From the NCBI GenBank assembly GCA_002471665.1, contig DKQK01000069.1, forward strand, positions 250,731 through 314,730: 64,000 bases of DNA, given 5' to 3'. Positions 40,155 through 48,284 of this stretch are shown in pieces. Origin of the DNA: Gammaproteobacteria bacterium UBA7310 (GTDB taxonomy: Bacteria > Pseudomonadota > Gammaproteobacteria > Pseudomonadales > Ketobacteraceae). Position numbers and translations under genes: made by a program. The notes under the pieces are model-generated. The model ran no database searches. It was not told where the DNA came from and saw only the letters and a list, made by a program, of their open reading frames with translations. Each line of letters opens with the position of its first letter. Positions within the stretch are counted from its first letter, which is position 1.

Positions 40155-41242
40155 TTGTCCCAGCGGTATTCACTGATGGCCAATGGCCGCTGCATCGTAC
40201 CGCGCTTACGCTCCAGCTCCACCAGATTGACCTGACCATAGCCGTTGCTGCTGATCCAGCCACCGCCAGGCAGGCGAAACAATCCGGCAGCATCCTGGCT
40301 CACCAGTTGCTGCTGGAAGCGCCCGCCATGTAAATCCCAGCAGCCAATCAGGTTCCCTCTTGGGCAGCTGACCAGCGCCGTTCTACCGTGGTCATCCACT
40401 GCTACACTGGCGGTATACTGCTTGACCCGCAATTGAAAGAACTCGGGCATTTCCAACCAGGAAACCGATTCGCCACGATGATGGGTGCCAACCAGTGGCA
40501 CCGCTGCGGTCAGGTCACCCTGATACTGAACACCAAACACAACCTTACCCGCCTTCGACACATCCAGATGCCGAATACTCATTTTATGGTGAGGTGGCCG
40601 GTGAGATTCCACTACACTGCCATCAGTGACATCCAGATAGCTAAGGTTCGGATCCATGGAATCGAGATTCAATACCTTGCGGCCTGAATTGGGGTGCGTT
40701 GCCATGCCGCCGTTGGCCACCACCAGAGTACGCTGATCCGGCATCAATGCCAGTTGGTGCGGGCCGATCCCACCGGACGGGAATTCAGCCACTTTTTCAA
40801 TCTTTCCATCCACCGCGTACACACCAATAATGCCGCTCAGATCTGCCAGGTTGTTCTCGGTTGTATACAACCATTTACCATCGTTGCTGACTACGCCATG
40901 CCCATAGAAATGGCGATCTTCACCGTTTACCAGGGTATTCACCAGCGCGCCGCTGTCCAGATCCATGGCATAGAGATGGTTACCGGGTCTGCGGGCGAAA
41001 AACAAAGCCATCCGTTGCTGAGGTAGGGCGGTGGATCCATGCACCCGTTGCGGTACCGCCACTTTTGATACGATATCGCCCGTGCTGCTCAGTTGGGCAA
41101 TATAGTGGTTACCGTCCACATCATCACAACCGCTTAACACCGCGTTAAAGCTACGCTTGGCGCCGGCTTGATCGGCACAGGCGGATAATTGAATCGGCAT
41201 CATCGCCAGCAATGACCATTTACAAAAATCACGTCTCAACAT
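40136..41242 (-). CDS. DUF1513 exported protein
   Basis: A 368-residue protein with an exported signal (MLRRDFCKWSLLAMMPIQLSAC, twin Arg and lipobox-like LSAC). Its beta-propeller-like repeats (HLYAMDLDSGALVNTLVNGE, FYGHGVVSNDGKWLYTTENN, GIGPHQLALMPDQRTLVVANGG, SIRHLDVSKAGKVVFGVQYQGD) match DUF1513. The recurring His (YGHG, GPHQL, IRHLD) could bind metal or haem. It is the last gene of the five-gene iron operon, three bases after the second imelysin. Function unknown, but the gene order is conserved in iron-regulated imelysin loci of pseudomonads. Confidence 0.9.
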   Translation of the reverse strand: MLRRDFCKWSLLAMMPIQLSACADQAGAKRSFNAVLSGCDDVDGNHYIAQLSSTGDIVSKVAVPQRVHGSTALPQQRMALFFARRPGNHLYAMDLDSGALVNTLVNGEDRHFYGHGVVSNDGKWLYTTENNLADLSGIIGVYAVDGKIEKVAEFPSGGIGPHQLALMPDQRTLVVANGGMATHPNSGRKVLNLDSMDPNLSYLDVTDGSVVESHRPPHHKMSIRHLDVSKAGKVVFGVQYQGDLTAAVPLVGTHHRGESVSWLEMPEFFQLRVKQYTASVAVDDHGRTALVSCPRGNLIGCWDLHGGRFQQQLVSQDAAGLFRLPGGGWISSNGYGQVNLVELERKRGTMQRPLAISEYRWDNHLTVI

Positions 41243-41245
41243 TGA

Positions 41246-42403
41246 TCAGTCACCATCATTGGAATTGAAACCGAGCTTAATTTGCAAGGCAGGGGCCAAG
41301 CCGGATTTGAGTAGCGAATTCAACTCTCCCACTGCCTGATGCAATGCATCCAGACGCGGCTTGTATGCACTATCCATGACGGCCTCTGACAGAGGTTTAT
41401 CGATGTCTGACAACAACGACAGGCATTTATTGACTTGCGCCTGAATCTGATCGGCCAGTGGCGCCGCGCCATGGTGCGCCAACAAGCGACGCAAGTCATA
41501 GCCATCTTGTGCATCAATAACTCGTGCAAGCGCAAGTAAGTTGGCCTGGATGTTGGCTAAGGATGAATGGCTGCGCCAGCTCTCGGCAAAATACCCATTA
41601 GGCTGGCGATTACGGTTTTTATAACCCAACGGGCCGCCCAGTTTATCCAGCTTTACTTTCTCCATTTGACTGAGCATGGCTGCCACAATCTGGCTTTCCG
41701 CATCAACTTGGGTGCTGTCGCTGCCTGTGGTGGCCGTGGCCAACCAGCGGGATTGGAAATCGTCGTCCTGCCAACCCTCGCTGATTCGGTTTACGGTAGT
41801 CACCAGATACTCGCTGGTGACTCGCAAAAGTTGACATTGCTTTTCCGCTTGTGGTGTGTTCTCCCCATAGCGTTGTGAAAAATTGTCATCAAACAACAGC
41901 AACTCCAACGCGGTCAATCCCTGGACCACCACACTGGCTTTGTCTAATGTGGCAGCATCAATGGCTTGTTCGCGCTCCAATAGCTGACCCACCTTGCGTG
42001 CCACAATATTTTTCTTGTCCGGCCAGAACTGTATTTTCCAGTCATCGTTATTTTCAAGTATAGGGCCGAAACGCACCCACTGTACTTGCTGCCAGGCGTC
42101 CATTGTTCGTAACCATTGTGTGCGGGCCGGGGACAAATCCACGGGCTGCTCACAGAAGGTTGCAGTGCTGCTTGCCAGCGTTTCTGATTCTTTCAGCAAC
42201 GCTTGATAATCGCTGCCGATGCGTTTGGAAACCGCCGCCACCCACTTGGCCTCCGGCGGTGTGGAATCACAGGCAGACACCACCGCCAAGGTGATCACCA
42301 ACACAAGCCCGTGCACGATATTGTTTGCGCTGGAACGGTACTTTGTTGCGCTAGTAAGGTACTTTGTTGCGCTAGAACGGTACGTTGCCCCTGGATATCT
42401 CAT
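41246..42403 (-). CDS. imelysin-family lipoprotein (second copy)
   Basis: A roughly 385-residue imelysin/EfeO-M75-domain protein with a lipoprotein signal (VLVITLAVVSACDS). The four-helix imelysin segments include ARTQWLRTMDAWQQVQWVRFGP and VVQGLTALELLLFDDNF. The second is the GxHxxE position, but His is replaced by Thr here, so it belongs to the second subgroup of the duplicated pair. The N-terminus before the signal peptide (MRYPGATYRSSATKYL...) is encoded by three 21-bp direct repeats and looks like a recent expansion. A GTG closer to the signal peptide (about 42316) is an alternative start. It lies between the di-heme protein and DUF1513. Confidence 0.85.
   Translation of the reverse strand: MRYPGATYRSSATKYLTSATKYRSSANNIVHGLVLVITLAVVSACDSTPPEAKWVAAVSKRIGSDYQALLKESETLASSTATFCEQPVDLSPARTQWLRTMDAWQQVQWVRFGPILENNDDWKIQFWPDKKNIVARKVGQLLEREQAIDAATLDKASVVVQGLTALELLLFDDNFSQRYGENTPQAEKQCQLLRVTSEYLVTTVNRISEGWQDDDFQSRWLATATTGSDSTQVDAESQIVAAMLSQMEKVKLDKLGGPLGYKNRNRQPNGYFAESWRSHSSLANIQANLLALARVIDAQDGYDLRRLLAHHGAAPLADQIQAQVNKCLSLLSDIDKPLSEAVMDSAYKPRLDALHQAVGELNSLLKSGLAPALQIKLGFNSNDGD
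42325..42387. repeat. three 21-bp direct repeats at the 5' end of the imelysin lipoprotein gene
   Basis: Units 42325-42345, 42346-42366 and 42367-42387 begin TTGCGCT and differ at a few positions. They are in frame (seven codons each) and add (Y-R/L-S/T-S-A-T-K)-type repeats before the signal peptide, or form a repetitive 5' leader if translation starts later. Confidence 0.88.
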
Positions 42404-42447
42404 AGTTAGGTTACCAATCGAACTGGAAAAAATTAAGGCTGCCCAGA

Positions 42448-43872
42448 TTACAGTGAACGAAGAAACGCAAGCAGTGCCTCCCGCTCGGTGCGTTGGGCTC
42501 GGACAATATAATCCCGACTTTGTTTCGCTTCGCCCCCATGCCAGAGCACGGCTTCCAACAAGGATTCAGCCCGGCCATCATGCAAATAGTGTTCAAACCC
42601 ACTGACGGTTTTGGTGAGGCCGATTCCCCATAACGGCGGTGTGCGCCACTCTGATCCGGAGGCGGCAAACACGGCCCGATCATCGGCCAGTCCCGGGCCC
42701 ATATCATGGAGCAGCATATCCGTATAGGGGTGAATAGTCTGTGCCGAATGTTGGGGGCGCCCGGGAAGCGTTGGTGTGGTGAAGGCCACATGGTGGCAAT
42801 CACCACAGCCTGCTTCAACAAATACCGCTTCACCCCGTTTGACCTGCGGATCGTCAACATTACGCCGCGCGGGAACGCCCAAGTTTCCCGTGTAGAAGGT
42901 CACCGAATCAAGTAATTTGTCAGACAGTTCAGGTTTGCCACCGCTGGGGGCGTCCAGGCAGGCCTGCTGCGCAGCCCGACAATTCTCAGCGGGAAACAAG
43001 CTGCTTGTAATGCCGATATCTCCATTGAAGGCGGCGGCATTCTGCTGTTTTAAGGATGGCTGTTCCGCTTTCCAGCCAAAACGCCCCCTGACCAGCTTTT
43101 GCTGCTCCACATCCCACACCCGATTGCTGCGTCCGGAAATACCATCGTTGTTCTCATCCTGCGGATCGGCCAACTGCTCAATTTGCTCATCATTCAATGC
43201 TTCCAGCAAACCCAGCCCGATCATCGGCGGGGCCATACGCAGGGAGTAAACAACATCATCATCCAGGGCGCCATAGGCGAGCTGGCTGAGTGTTAAATGA
43301 GGTTTGCGCAGCGTCACCACGCTGCCGTCGGCAAGCGTGACGGTCTGCGTTTGATAGGTGATGTGGATCTGCGCTTCGGCATCCACCCCAGGTACCGCAA
43401 AGTCCTGGATCTGATCACCGTAAAGGGGATGAGGGATCACACCATGCCGCAGTACCCGCTGTTCCTGTTCGGCGGAATGGGGCCGGATGCTCATTCGGAC
43501 CAGTAATGACACCGCGTTATCGTCGGCTGCCTGTGGTAGATGGCCCCGACCATCGCGGATATGGCAATTCTGGCAGCCGTTGGTGTTGAACAACGGCCCC
43601 AGGCCATCCCGCGCGGTGGTTGCTGACGGCGCGATCACCCATGGATTGCGAAAGAAACTGTTGCCCACGCTGAAATCCAGACGGCGCTCGAATGACAGGT
43701 TGGCTGCCGGCAGGGAAAAGGCGTCATTGTTTGTTTTGCTGACGCTGGTGGCACCGCCTGAATTCACGCCAAAGGAATACACCTTTACGGGCAGGAACAA
43801 GACGGACAGGAAAAAGAAAAGCAGGCCCCACATTTTAATGAGAGGCCTGTTGCTAACGAGGAAATTTGCCAT
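42448..43872 (-). CDS. di-heme cytochrome c oxidoreductase (DUF1111 / thiol oxidoreductase family)
   Basis: About 474 residues with an N-terminal signal segment (MWGLLFFFLSVLFLPVKVYSF). Two c-type haem sites are visible: NGCQNCHIRDGRG and AGCGDCHHVAF. DUF1111 landmarks are FRNPWVIAPSATTARDGLGPLFNT, GDQIQDFAVPGVDAE, RKPHLTLSQL, LRMAPPMIGLGLLE, GRFGWKAEQPSLKQQNAAAFNGDIGITS and LLHDMGPGLADDRAVFAASGSEWRTPPLWGIGL. It is periplasmic and presumably transfers electrons. It lies between the two imelysin genes, as in IrpB-type iron loci. The start is uncertain: TTG 43890, ATG 43872 or ATG 43833; none has a good ribosome site. Confidence 0.9.
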   Translation of the reverse strand: MANFLVSNRPLIKMWGLLFFFLSVLFLPVKVYSFGVNSGGATSVSKTNNDAFSLPAANLSFERRLDFSVGNSFFRNPWVIAPSATTARDGLGPLFNTNGCQNCHIRDGRGHLPQAADDNAVSLLVRMSIRPHSAEQEQRVLRHGVIPHPLYGDQIQDFAVPGVDAEAQIHITYQTQTVTLADGSVVTLRKPHLTLSQLAYGALDDDVVYSLRMAPPMIGLGLLEALNDEQIEQLADPQDENNDGISGRSNRVWDVEQQKLVRGRFGWKAEQPSLKQQNAAAFNGDIGITSSLFPAENCRAAQQACLDAPSGGKPELSDKLLDSVTFYTGNLGVPARRNVDDPQVKRGEAVFVEAGCGDCHHVAFTTPTLPGRPQHSAQTIHPYTDMLLHDMGPGLADDRAVFAASGSEWRTPPLWGIGLTKTVSGFEHYLHDGRAESLLEAVLWHGGEAKQSRDYIVRAQRTEREALLAFLRSL

Positions 43873-43890
43873 ACTGCTGTCAAATGGCAA

Positions 43891-45147
43891 TCAGAATTCG
43901 TGATCTGCAGTTTCGGGTGATAGATTCTCCACGCCCAATTCCACAGCCACCTTCTCAATTTTTCGGGTCAACGCTACCAAACCGGTGATCGCATCCTGAA
44001 TCAACTTGGCCCCCGCTTCATTACCCTCGGCGATCATCTGATCAAATTTCTGAGCATTTTGTTGAGCTTCAGCTTTATCCACCAGCGCCTGCATGGACGC
44101 CATAGTCTGCTTAAACTGTTTGTCTGTGGCCTTGGCCAACGCCGGATCTTTCGCTTTAACCAGCATGGCAATGGAGTCACCCTTGATCACGGAACCGTCT
44201 ACCCGCTGGTAGGTCCCGTAGTAGATATTTTCAATTCCCTTGGCATCATAGTAGTGGGAGAAATGCGTATTATCGCTGAAACAATCGTGCTCATCCTCCG
44301 TTGAATTGGCTTCCAGGGCAACCTTCATGCGCTCCCCCGCCAACTCGCCCAGTGCCAGACTGCCCATGCCGAACAGTGCTTTGGTAAGCGCTGCTTCACT
44401 TTTTTGGCTTTCGAGCTCGGCACGATAGTTTTGCTGCCCGGGAGCCCACTGTGCCTGCATGGTTTTCAAATCATTAATCAGCAGTTCTGTGGCCGCCTTC
44501 AGATACTGAGCCCGGCGATCGCAATTACCGTGGGTACACCCGTCACCCTGAATATAATCGGTATAAGCGCGCTGACCTGCACCGGCCTTGGTGCCATTCA
44601 GGTCCTGTCCCCACAACAGAAATTCGATGGCGTGGTAACCTGTGGCCACATTCGCCTCCGATCCACCCAGCTCGTTTAAGCTGGCCAGCAAATCCGGAGT
44701 AATGGTGCTCAAATCCAGGGTGGTGCCGCCCAGCTTGAGTGAGGTGTTGGCAATGATGTTGGCGTTGGCCCCCACGTTGCCCATCTCATGATGGTAGTTG
44801 GAAGCCGCTACGTAGTCGATAAGCCCTTCATCCAAAGGCCAGGCATTCAACTGCCCCTCCCAATCGTCCACTATTCCATTACCGAAACGGAACACTTCTG
44901 ATTGTTGGTAGGGTACTCTGGCTTGCTTCCAGGCGCTGCGTGCTGCATCCAATGTAGCCTGACTCGGGGCCTCCACAAGAGCGTCCACTTTGACCTGCAG
45001 GAATTGTGCGGTAATCAGCGAATCACTGAATACGGCATAGGCAATATCGCCATAGTTTTTTACGACACCTTGTTCTGTTACCGCTGCCTGCAATGTTGCT
45101 GAGGCCAACAGACCACCCGCAAGTACGAGCCTAGCTACTGGTTTCAT
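43891..45147 (-). CDS. imelysin-family periplasmic protein (IrpA-like)
   Basis: A 418-residue exported imelysin (signal MKPVARLVLAGGLLASATLQA). The signature GxHxxE is intact in GYHAIEFLLWGQDLNG. Duplicated helical bundles are seen: AARSAWKQARVPYQQSEVFRFGNGIVDDWEG, LKAATELLINDLKTMQAQWA, and C-terminal FKQTMASMQALVDKAEA. HDCFSDNTHFSHYYDAKGIENIYYGTY is typical of the large IrpA/ICMP form. These proteins are iron-regulated and thought to bind iron in the periplasm; the older insulin-cleaving label is doubtful. AGGAG stands eight bases before the ATG. It is directly downstream of the LbtU-type porin. Confidence 0.93.
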   Translation of the reverse strand: MKPVARLVLAGGLLASATLQAAVTEQGVVKNYGDIAYAVFSDSLITAQFLQVKVDALVEAPSQATLDAARSAWKQARVPYQQSEVFRFGNGIVDDWEGQLNAWPLDEGLIDYVAASNYHHEMGNVGANANIIANTSLKLGGTTLDLSTITPDLLASLNELGGSEANVATGYHAIEFLLWGQDLNGTKAGAGQRAYTDYIQGDGCTHGNCDRRAQYLKAATELLINDLKTMQAQWAPGQQNYRAELESQKSEAALTKALFGMGSLALGELAGERMKVALEANSTEDEHDCFSDNTHFSHYYDAKGIENIYYGTYQRVDGSVIKGDSIAMLVKAKDPALAKATDKQFKQTMASMQALVDKAEAQQNAQKFDQMIAEGNEAGAKLIQDAITGLVALTRKIEKVAVELGVENLSPETADHEF

Positions 45148-45180
45148 TACGAATACTCCTGATTCTTCAAGGTTTAACCA

Positions 45181-46245
45181 TTAAAAATTAGCGGCAAGCT
45201 GAACCACTATATTATTGGACTTTTCGTCCGTGCCAAGCTTGGCTTCGCTATAATCCGTGTCACGCCAGAACTCAAGCGCCAGGACCACGTTCTCGTACAC
45301 GTCGGTGGAGGCGCCCAGGGACAGCCGCTGTTCCGGCAGCCAACCACCGGCATCATCGGTTTCCTGAACGGCAAAGGCGAGTGTGACATCCTGCTCACGC
45401 AATCTGGCAGCGAAATCCAATTCCAATTGAAAAGCGGAGGGCTGGGCTTCAAAAAACGCCCATTCAATATCATCAACAGCGGACATGTACTCAGCAATGA
45501 AGGTAAGCGCTTCAACGCTCAGGCTGCCGGAAAAGGAGAAAGCACCATCGTCGCTATCCAAGCCGGCGGGGCCGGGTACTATTTCTGAAATACTATCGGA
45601 TTCAGTCAAGGCGGACAGGTAGTCGAACCCGACTTGAAAATTGTGCTGGCTGAAACGTGCCGTCAGGCCATAATTCTCAACATGGCGTTCACGGTCAACC
45701 GATCCATCGAACAGGTATGCCCCTACAGAAAAACCATCCTGTTCCAATCCGAACAGGGCTGCCGTTTTATTGGTTTCGGCCAGCTCCAGCACCAATGTGT
45801 CGTTTACCAACGCGGTTTCAAAGCGGCCGAATGGCAGATATTGCTTACCAACCAAAACATCCACCGGGCCTACAAGATCGGCAAACGATAATGTGGCAAC
45901 ATCCACATCGAACTCGGTTTCATCTTCTTCATAGAGCAAGACAATATCGGCCTCCACCTGGTCATTGATGGCGGCGGACAGGCCCAGCTCCACGGTGGCA
46001 ACCACCAGGTCGCTGTAACTTTTGTCATCAAAGCCTTCCCCCATGGAGGCTTCGATTTCGATCAAACCACGGACAGCCACTTTATCCCCCAATAAAGTGT
46101 TGTTGCCGGCGCCTTGCTGCTGCTCAAGCTTGGCCAGCCTCTGTTCTACACTGCGCTCAAATTCAGCATCAGCAAGGGCTGAGAAAGACGCTCCGGAAAT
46201 GGCTATCGCCAAGACACTTTGCGCAAGCGGTGGTGTGACTTTCAT
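45181..46245 (-). CDS. LbtU-type outer-membrane porin (siderophore/iron uptake)
   Basis: A 354-residue outer-membrane protein. It has a signal peptide (MKVTPPLAQSVLAIAISGAS, cleavage near ALA-DA), a short coiled-coil (RSVEQRLAKLEQQQ) that precedes the barrel as in LbtU and related porins, then amphipathic strands and a C-terminal VVQLAANF ending in Phe, the BAM signal. LbtU of Legionella takes up legiobactin without TonB-type plug. The ATG at 46245 has GAGGAG six bases upstream; the longer frame to 46290 is rejected. It is the first gene of the iron operon and is preceded by a candidate Fur box. Confidence 0.85.
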   Translation of the reverse strand: MKVTPPLAQSVLAIAISGASFSALADAEFERSVEQRLAKLEQQQGAGNNTLLGDKVAVRGLIEIEASMGEGFDDKSYSDLVVATVELGLSAAINDQVEADIVLLYEEDETEFDVDVATLSFADLVGPVDVLVGKQYLPFGRFETALVNDTLVLELAETNKTAALFGLEQDGFSVGAYLFDGSVDRERHVENYGLTARFSQHNFQVGFDYLSALTESDSISEIVPGPAGLDSDDGAFSFSGSLSVEALTFIAEYMSAVDDIEWAFFEAQPSAFQLELDFAARLREQDVTLAFAVQETDDAGGWLPEQRLSLGASTDVYENVVLALEFWRDTDYSEAKLGTDEKSNNIVVQLAANF

Positions 46246-46296
46246 TGAGAACTCCTCATGGGCAGGCGTAGTGCGCCGAAAGATCAACACGTTAGC

Positions 46297-46315
46297 CTAA
46301 ATGAGGATAGTTATC
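46297..46315 (-). promoter_or_regulatory. candidate Fur box in the iron-operon promoter
   Basis: On the minus strand GATAACTATCCTCATTTAG matches the 19-bp Fur consensus at 12 positions by eye. It overlaps TTGATA, a good -35, with a weak TAACGT -10 at 17-base spacing. It sits about 50-70 bases before the porin ATG, where a Fur repressor would act. Confidence 0.55.
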
Positions 46316-46334
46316 AACTGCACGTAATTAGCGT

Positions 46335-47273
46335 TTACTGATTTCGATCAAAGAACGCAGCAATTTCACTGATGGCAATCCGTCCATCCTTTAACATGGG
46401 GAAAGTGTAGTGCCAGACATGCTGCATTTTCTCCCATATCTGCAATTCAACGGCGACGCCATCCCGCTTGGCATGCTCGGCAAGGCGCACGGAATCATCC
46501 AACAGGATCTCTTCTGATCCCACCTGAATCAGTAACGGTGGCAGGCCAGTCAAATCTGCCGCCAGTGGCGACATCGCGCTGGAGTTACCACGCTGTTCGG
46601 CAGACACTCCGGCACTGTAATGGGAGGCAAACTGGCGCAGCAGTTCCGGCGTCAACAGCAAATCCACATGCCCTTTGCTGGCGATGGTCTCCCCGCTCAT
46701 GGATAGGTCCGTCCAGGGGGAAATGCAGCAGGCAGCCGCCGGCAGGGCAATACTCAAATCCCGTAATCGGATTAATGTAGCGAGCACCAGATTGCCACCT
46801 GCGGAATCACCGGCCAGATAGATATTTTCCGGTTTGACCCCCTCCTCCAGAAGCGCGCTGTAAACATTCACGGCATCCTCGATGGGTGCCGGATGGGTAT
46901 GTTCCGGCGCTTTACGATAATCCGGAGCCACGGCCCGCATTTTGGACTGCTTGGCCAACCGGGCGATCAGATGACGATGGCTCAGCGGAGAGCCAACGCA
47001 ATAACCGCCTCCGTGAAAATACAGCAGTACTCGATTGCTGGGTGCTTTTCGAGGTTGATGCTGCTGGCAGGGCACGCCCCCGTAGGAGATGGATTGAATC
47101 TTGACACCACGGGCTACCGGCATGATTTTGCCGAAGAAATCCATGCTCTTTCTGGAATGTTCAATCGTACCCGGCTCAACGCTGAGGCTTGGTGCAATGG
47201 GCGACTTCAATACCAGATTCACTAAACTGACCGGCAAGCGACCGGATGAGCAAGTCATGTGGCTGATGCTCAT
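46335..47273 (-). CDS. HSL-family alpha/beta hydrolase (esterase/lipase)
   Basis: A 312-residue hormone-sensitive-lipase-type esterase. It shows the HGGG oxyanion motif (YFHGGGYCVGS, residues 87-90), the nucleophile elbow GDSAGG (Ser157), the acid region GSEEILLDDSVRLAEHA and the catalytic His in MQHVWHYTFPML. No signal peptide is present, so it is cytoplasmic. The GGGGGG ribosome site is three bases before the ATG at 47273. It is monocistronic, lying between the HDAC-like operon and the iron-operon promoter. Confidence 0.93.
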   Translation of the reverse strand: MSISHMTCSSGRLPVSLVNLVLKSPIAPSLSVEPGTIEHSRKSMDFFGKIMPVARGVKIQSISYGGVPCQQHQPRKAPSNRVLLYFHGGGYCVGSPLSHRHLIARLAKQSKMRAVAPDYRKAPEHTHPAPIEDAVNVYSALLEEGVKPENIYLAGDSAGGNLVLATLIRLRDLSIALPAAACCISPWTDLSMSGETIASKGHVDLLLTPELLRQFASHYSAGVSAEQRGNSSAMSPLAADLTGLPPLLIQVGSEEILLDDSVRLAEHAKRDGVAVELQIWEKMQHVWHYTFPMLKDGRIAISEIAAFFDRNQ

Positions 47274-47356
47274 GATCCCCCCTATTTTGGAATTCTTATT
47301 GGTAAGTCAGGCAACTTATCACCGCACCACCAGCTGCGCAAGAGGTGAACAGCCCG

Positions 47357-48280
47357 CTAAACGCCGCTCAATACCCGAATATGCTGGTAGACGCTGCGCG
47401 CAAGGGCCTCCAGGTGATAACCTCCTTCCAGGCTGGAGACGATTTTGCCATCGCAGCAATGCTCGGCCAACTGCTTAAGCTCGCAGGTCAACCAGTAATA
47501 ATCCCGTTCATCCAGATAAATATCCGCCAGGGGATCGGAATGATGGGCATCAAAGCCGGCGCTGATCAATATCAGTTGGGGATTGAACTGCTGCAGTTTG
47601 TTCATCCACTGCTGTAATACCCAATCCCGAAATTCCTCACTGCCGGCACCGGCATGCATCGGCGTGTGAACAATATTGGATCGGTTCTGGTCGGGCACGG
47701 TGTGTGGGTAGTAAGGATGCTGAAAGCTGGAACAAAATAGAACACGCTCATCATACTGAAGGATGTTCTCAGTGCCGTTACCATGGTGGACATCGAAATC
47801 CACAATAGCAACCCGTTCTAGATCGTATTGATGCAAAGCGTAAGCGGCGGCCACGGCAACGTTGCTGAATATACAGAACCCCATGGCTCGGTTTTTCTCC
47901 GCATGATGGCCCGGCGGGCGAACCGCACAGAAGGCGTTGGCCACCTCCCCCCCCATCACCAGGTCCACTGCCTTGCAGACACCACCCGCCGAGCGCAGGG
48001 CCGCGTCCAGAGTATGCCGGTTGGCCACTACGTCCTCACCCAGTACCTTAACTTTTTGCATCGGAAAGTGATCGAACACCGCGTCCACGTAATCACGGCT
48101 GTGAACCCGATAGAGGTGTTTCTTTTCAATTTTCGGGGCGTCAACGTGTTGCAGAATATCCCATACCTGGCGCTCCATCAGATAATCCCGAATCGCACTC
48201 AGGCGGCGGGGTGATTCCGGATGATCGGCACCCATTTCATGAAGTTCGCAGTCTTTATGACTAATGTAAGCTGTCAGCAT
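47357..48280 (-). CDS. class-II HDAC-like deacetylase
   Basis: A 307-residue arginase-fold deacetylase of the HDAC/AcuC/acetylpolyamine-amidohydrolase family. Catalytic residues are present: His125-His126 (RPPGHHAEKNRAMGFC), zinc ligands Asp163 and His165 (VDFDVHHGNGTE), Asp244 (SAGFDAHHSDPLAD) and Tyr288 (LEGGYHLEAL). ADHPESPRRLSAI and VHSRDYVDAV are class-II style. The ATG at 48280 is four bases after the patZ-type stop; the longer frame is an extension into that gene. Adjacent acetyltransferase genes make protein-lysine deacetylation the likely role, with acetylpolyamines an alternative. Confidence 0.93.
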   Translation of the reverse strand: MLTAYISHKDCELHEMGADHPESPRRLSAIRDYLMERQVWDILQHVDAPKIEKKHLYRVHSRDYVDAVFDHFPMQKVKVLGEDVVANRHTLDAALRSAGGVCKAVDLVMGGEVANAFCAVRPPGHHAEKNRAMGFCIFSNVAVAAAYALHQYDLERVAIVDFDVHHGNGTENILQYDERVLFCSSFQHPYYPHTVPDQNRSNIVHTPMHAGAGSEEFRDWVLQQWMNKLQQFNPQLILISAGFDAHHSDPLADIYLDERDYYWLTCELKQLAEHCCDGKIVSSLEGGYHLEALARSVYQHIRVLSGV

Positions 48281-48284
48281 AAGG

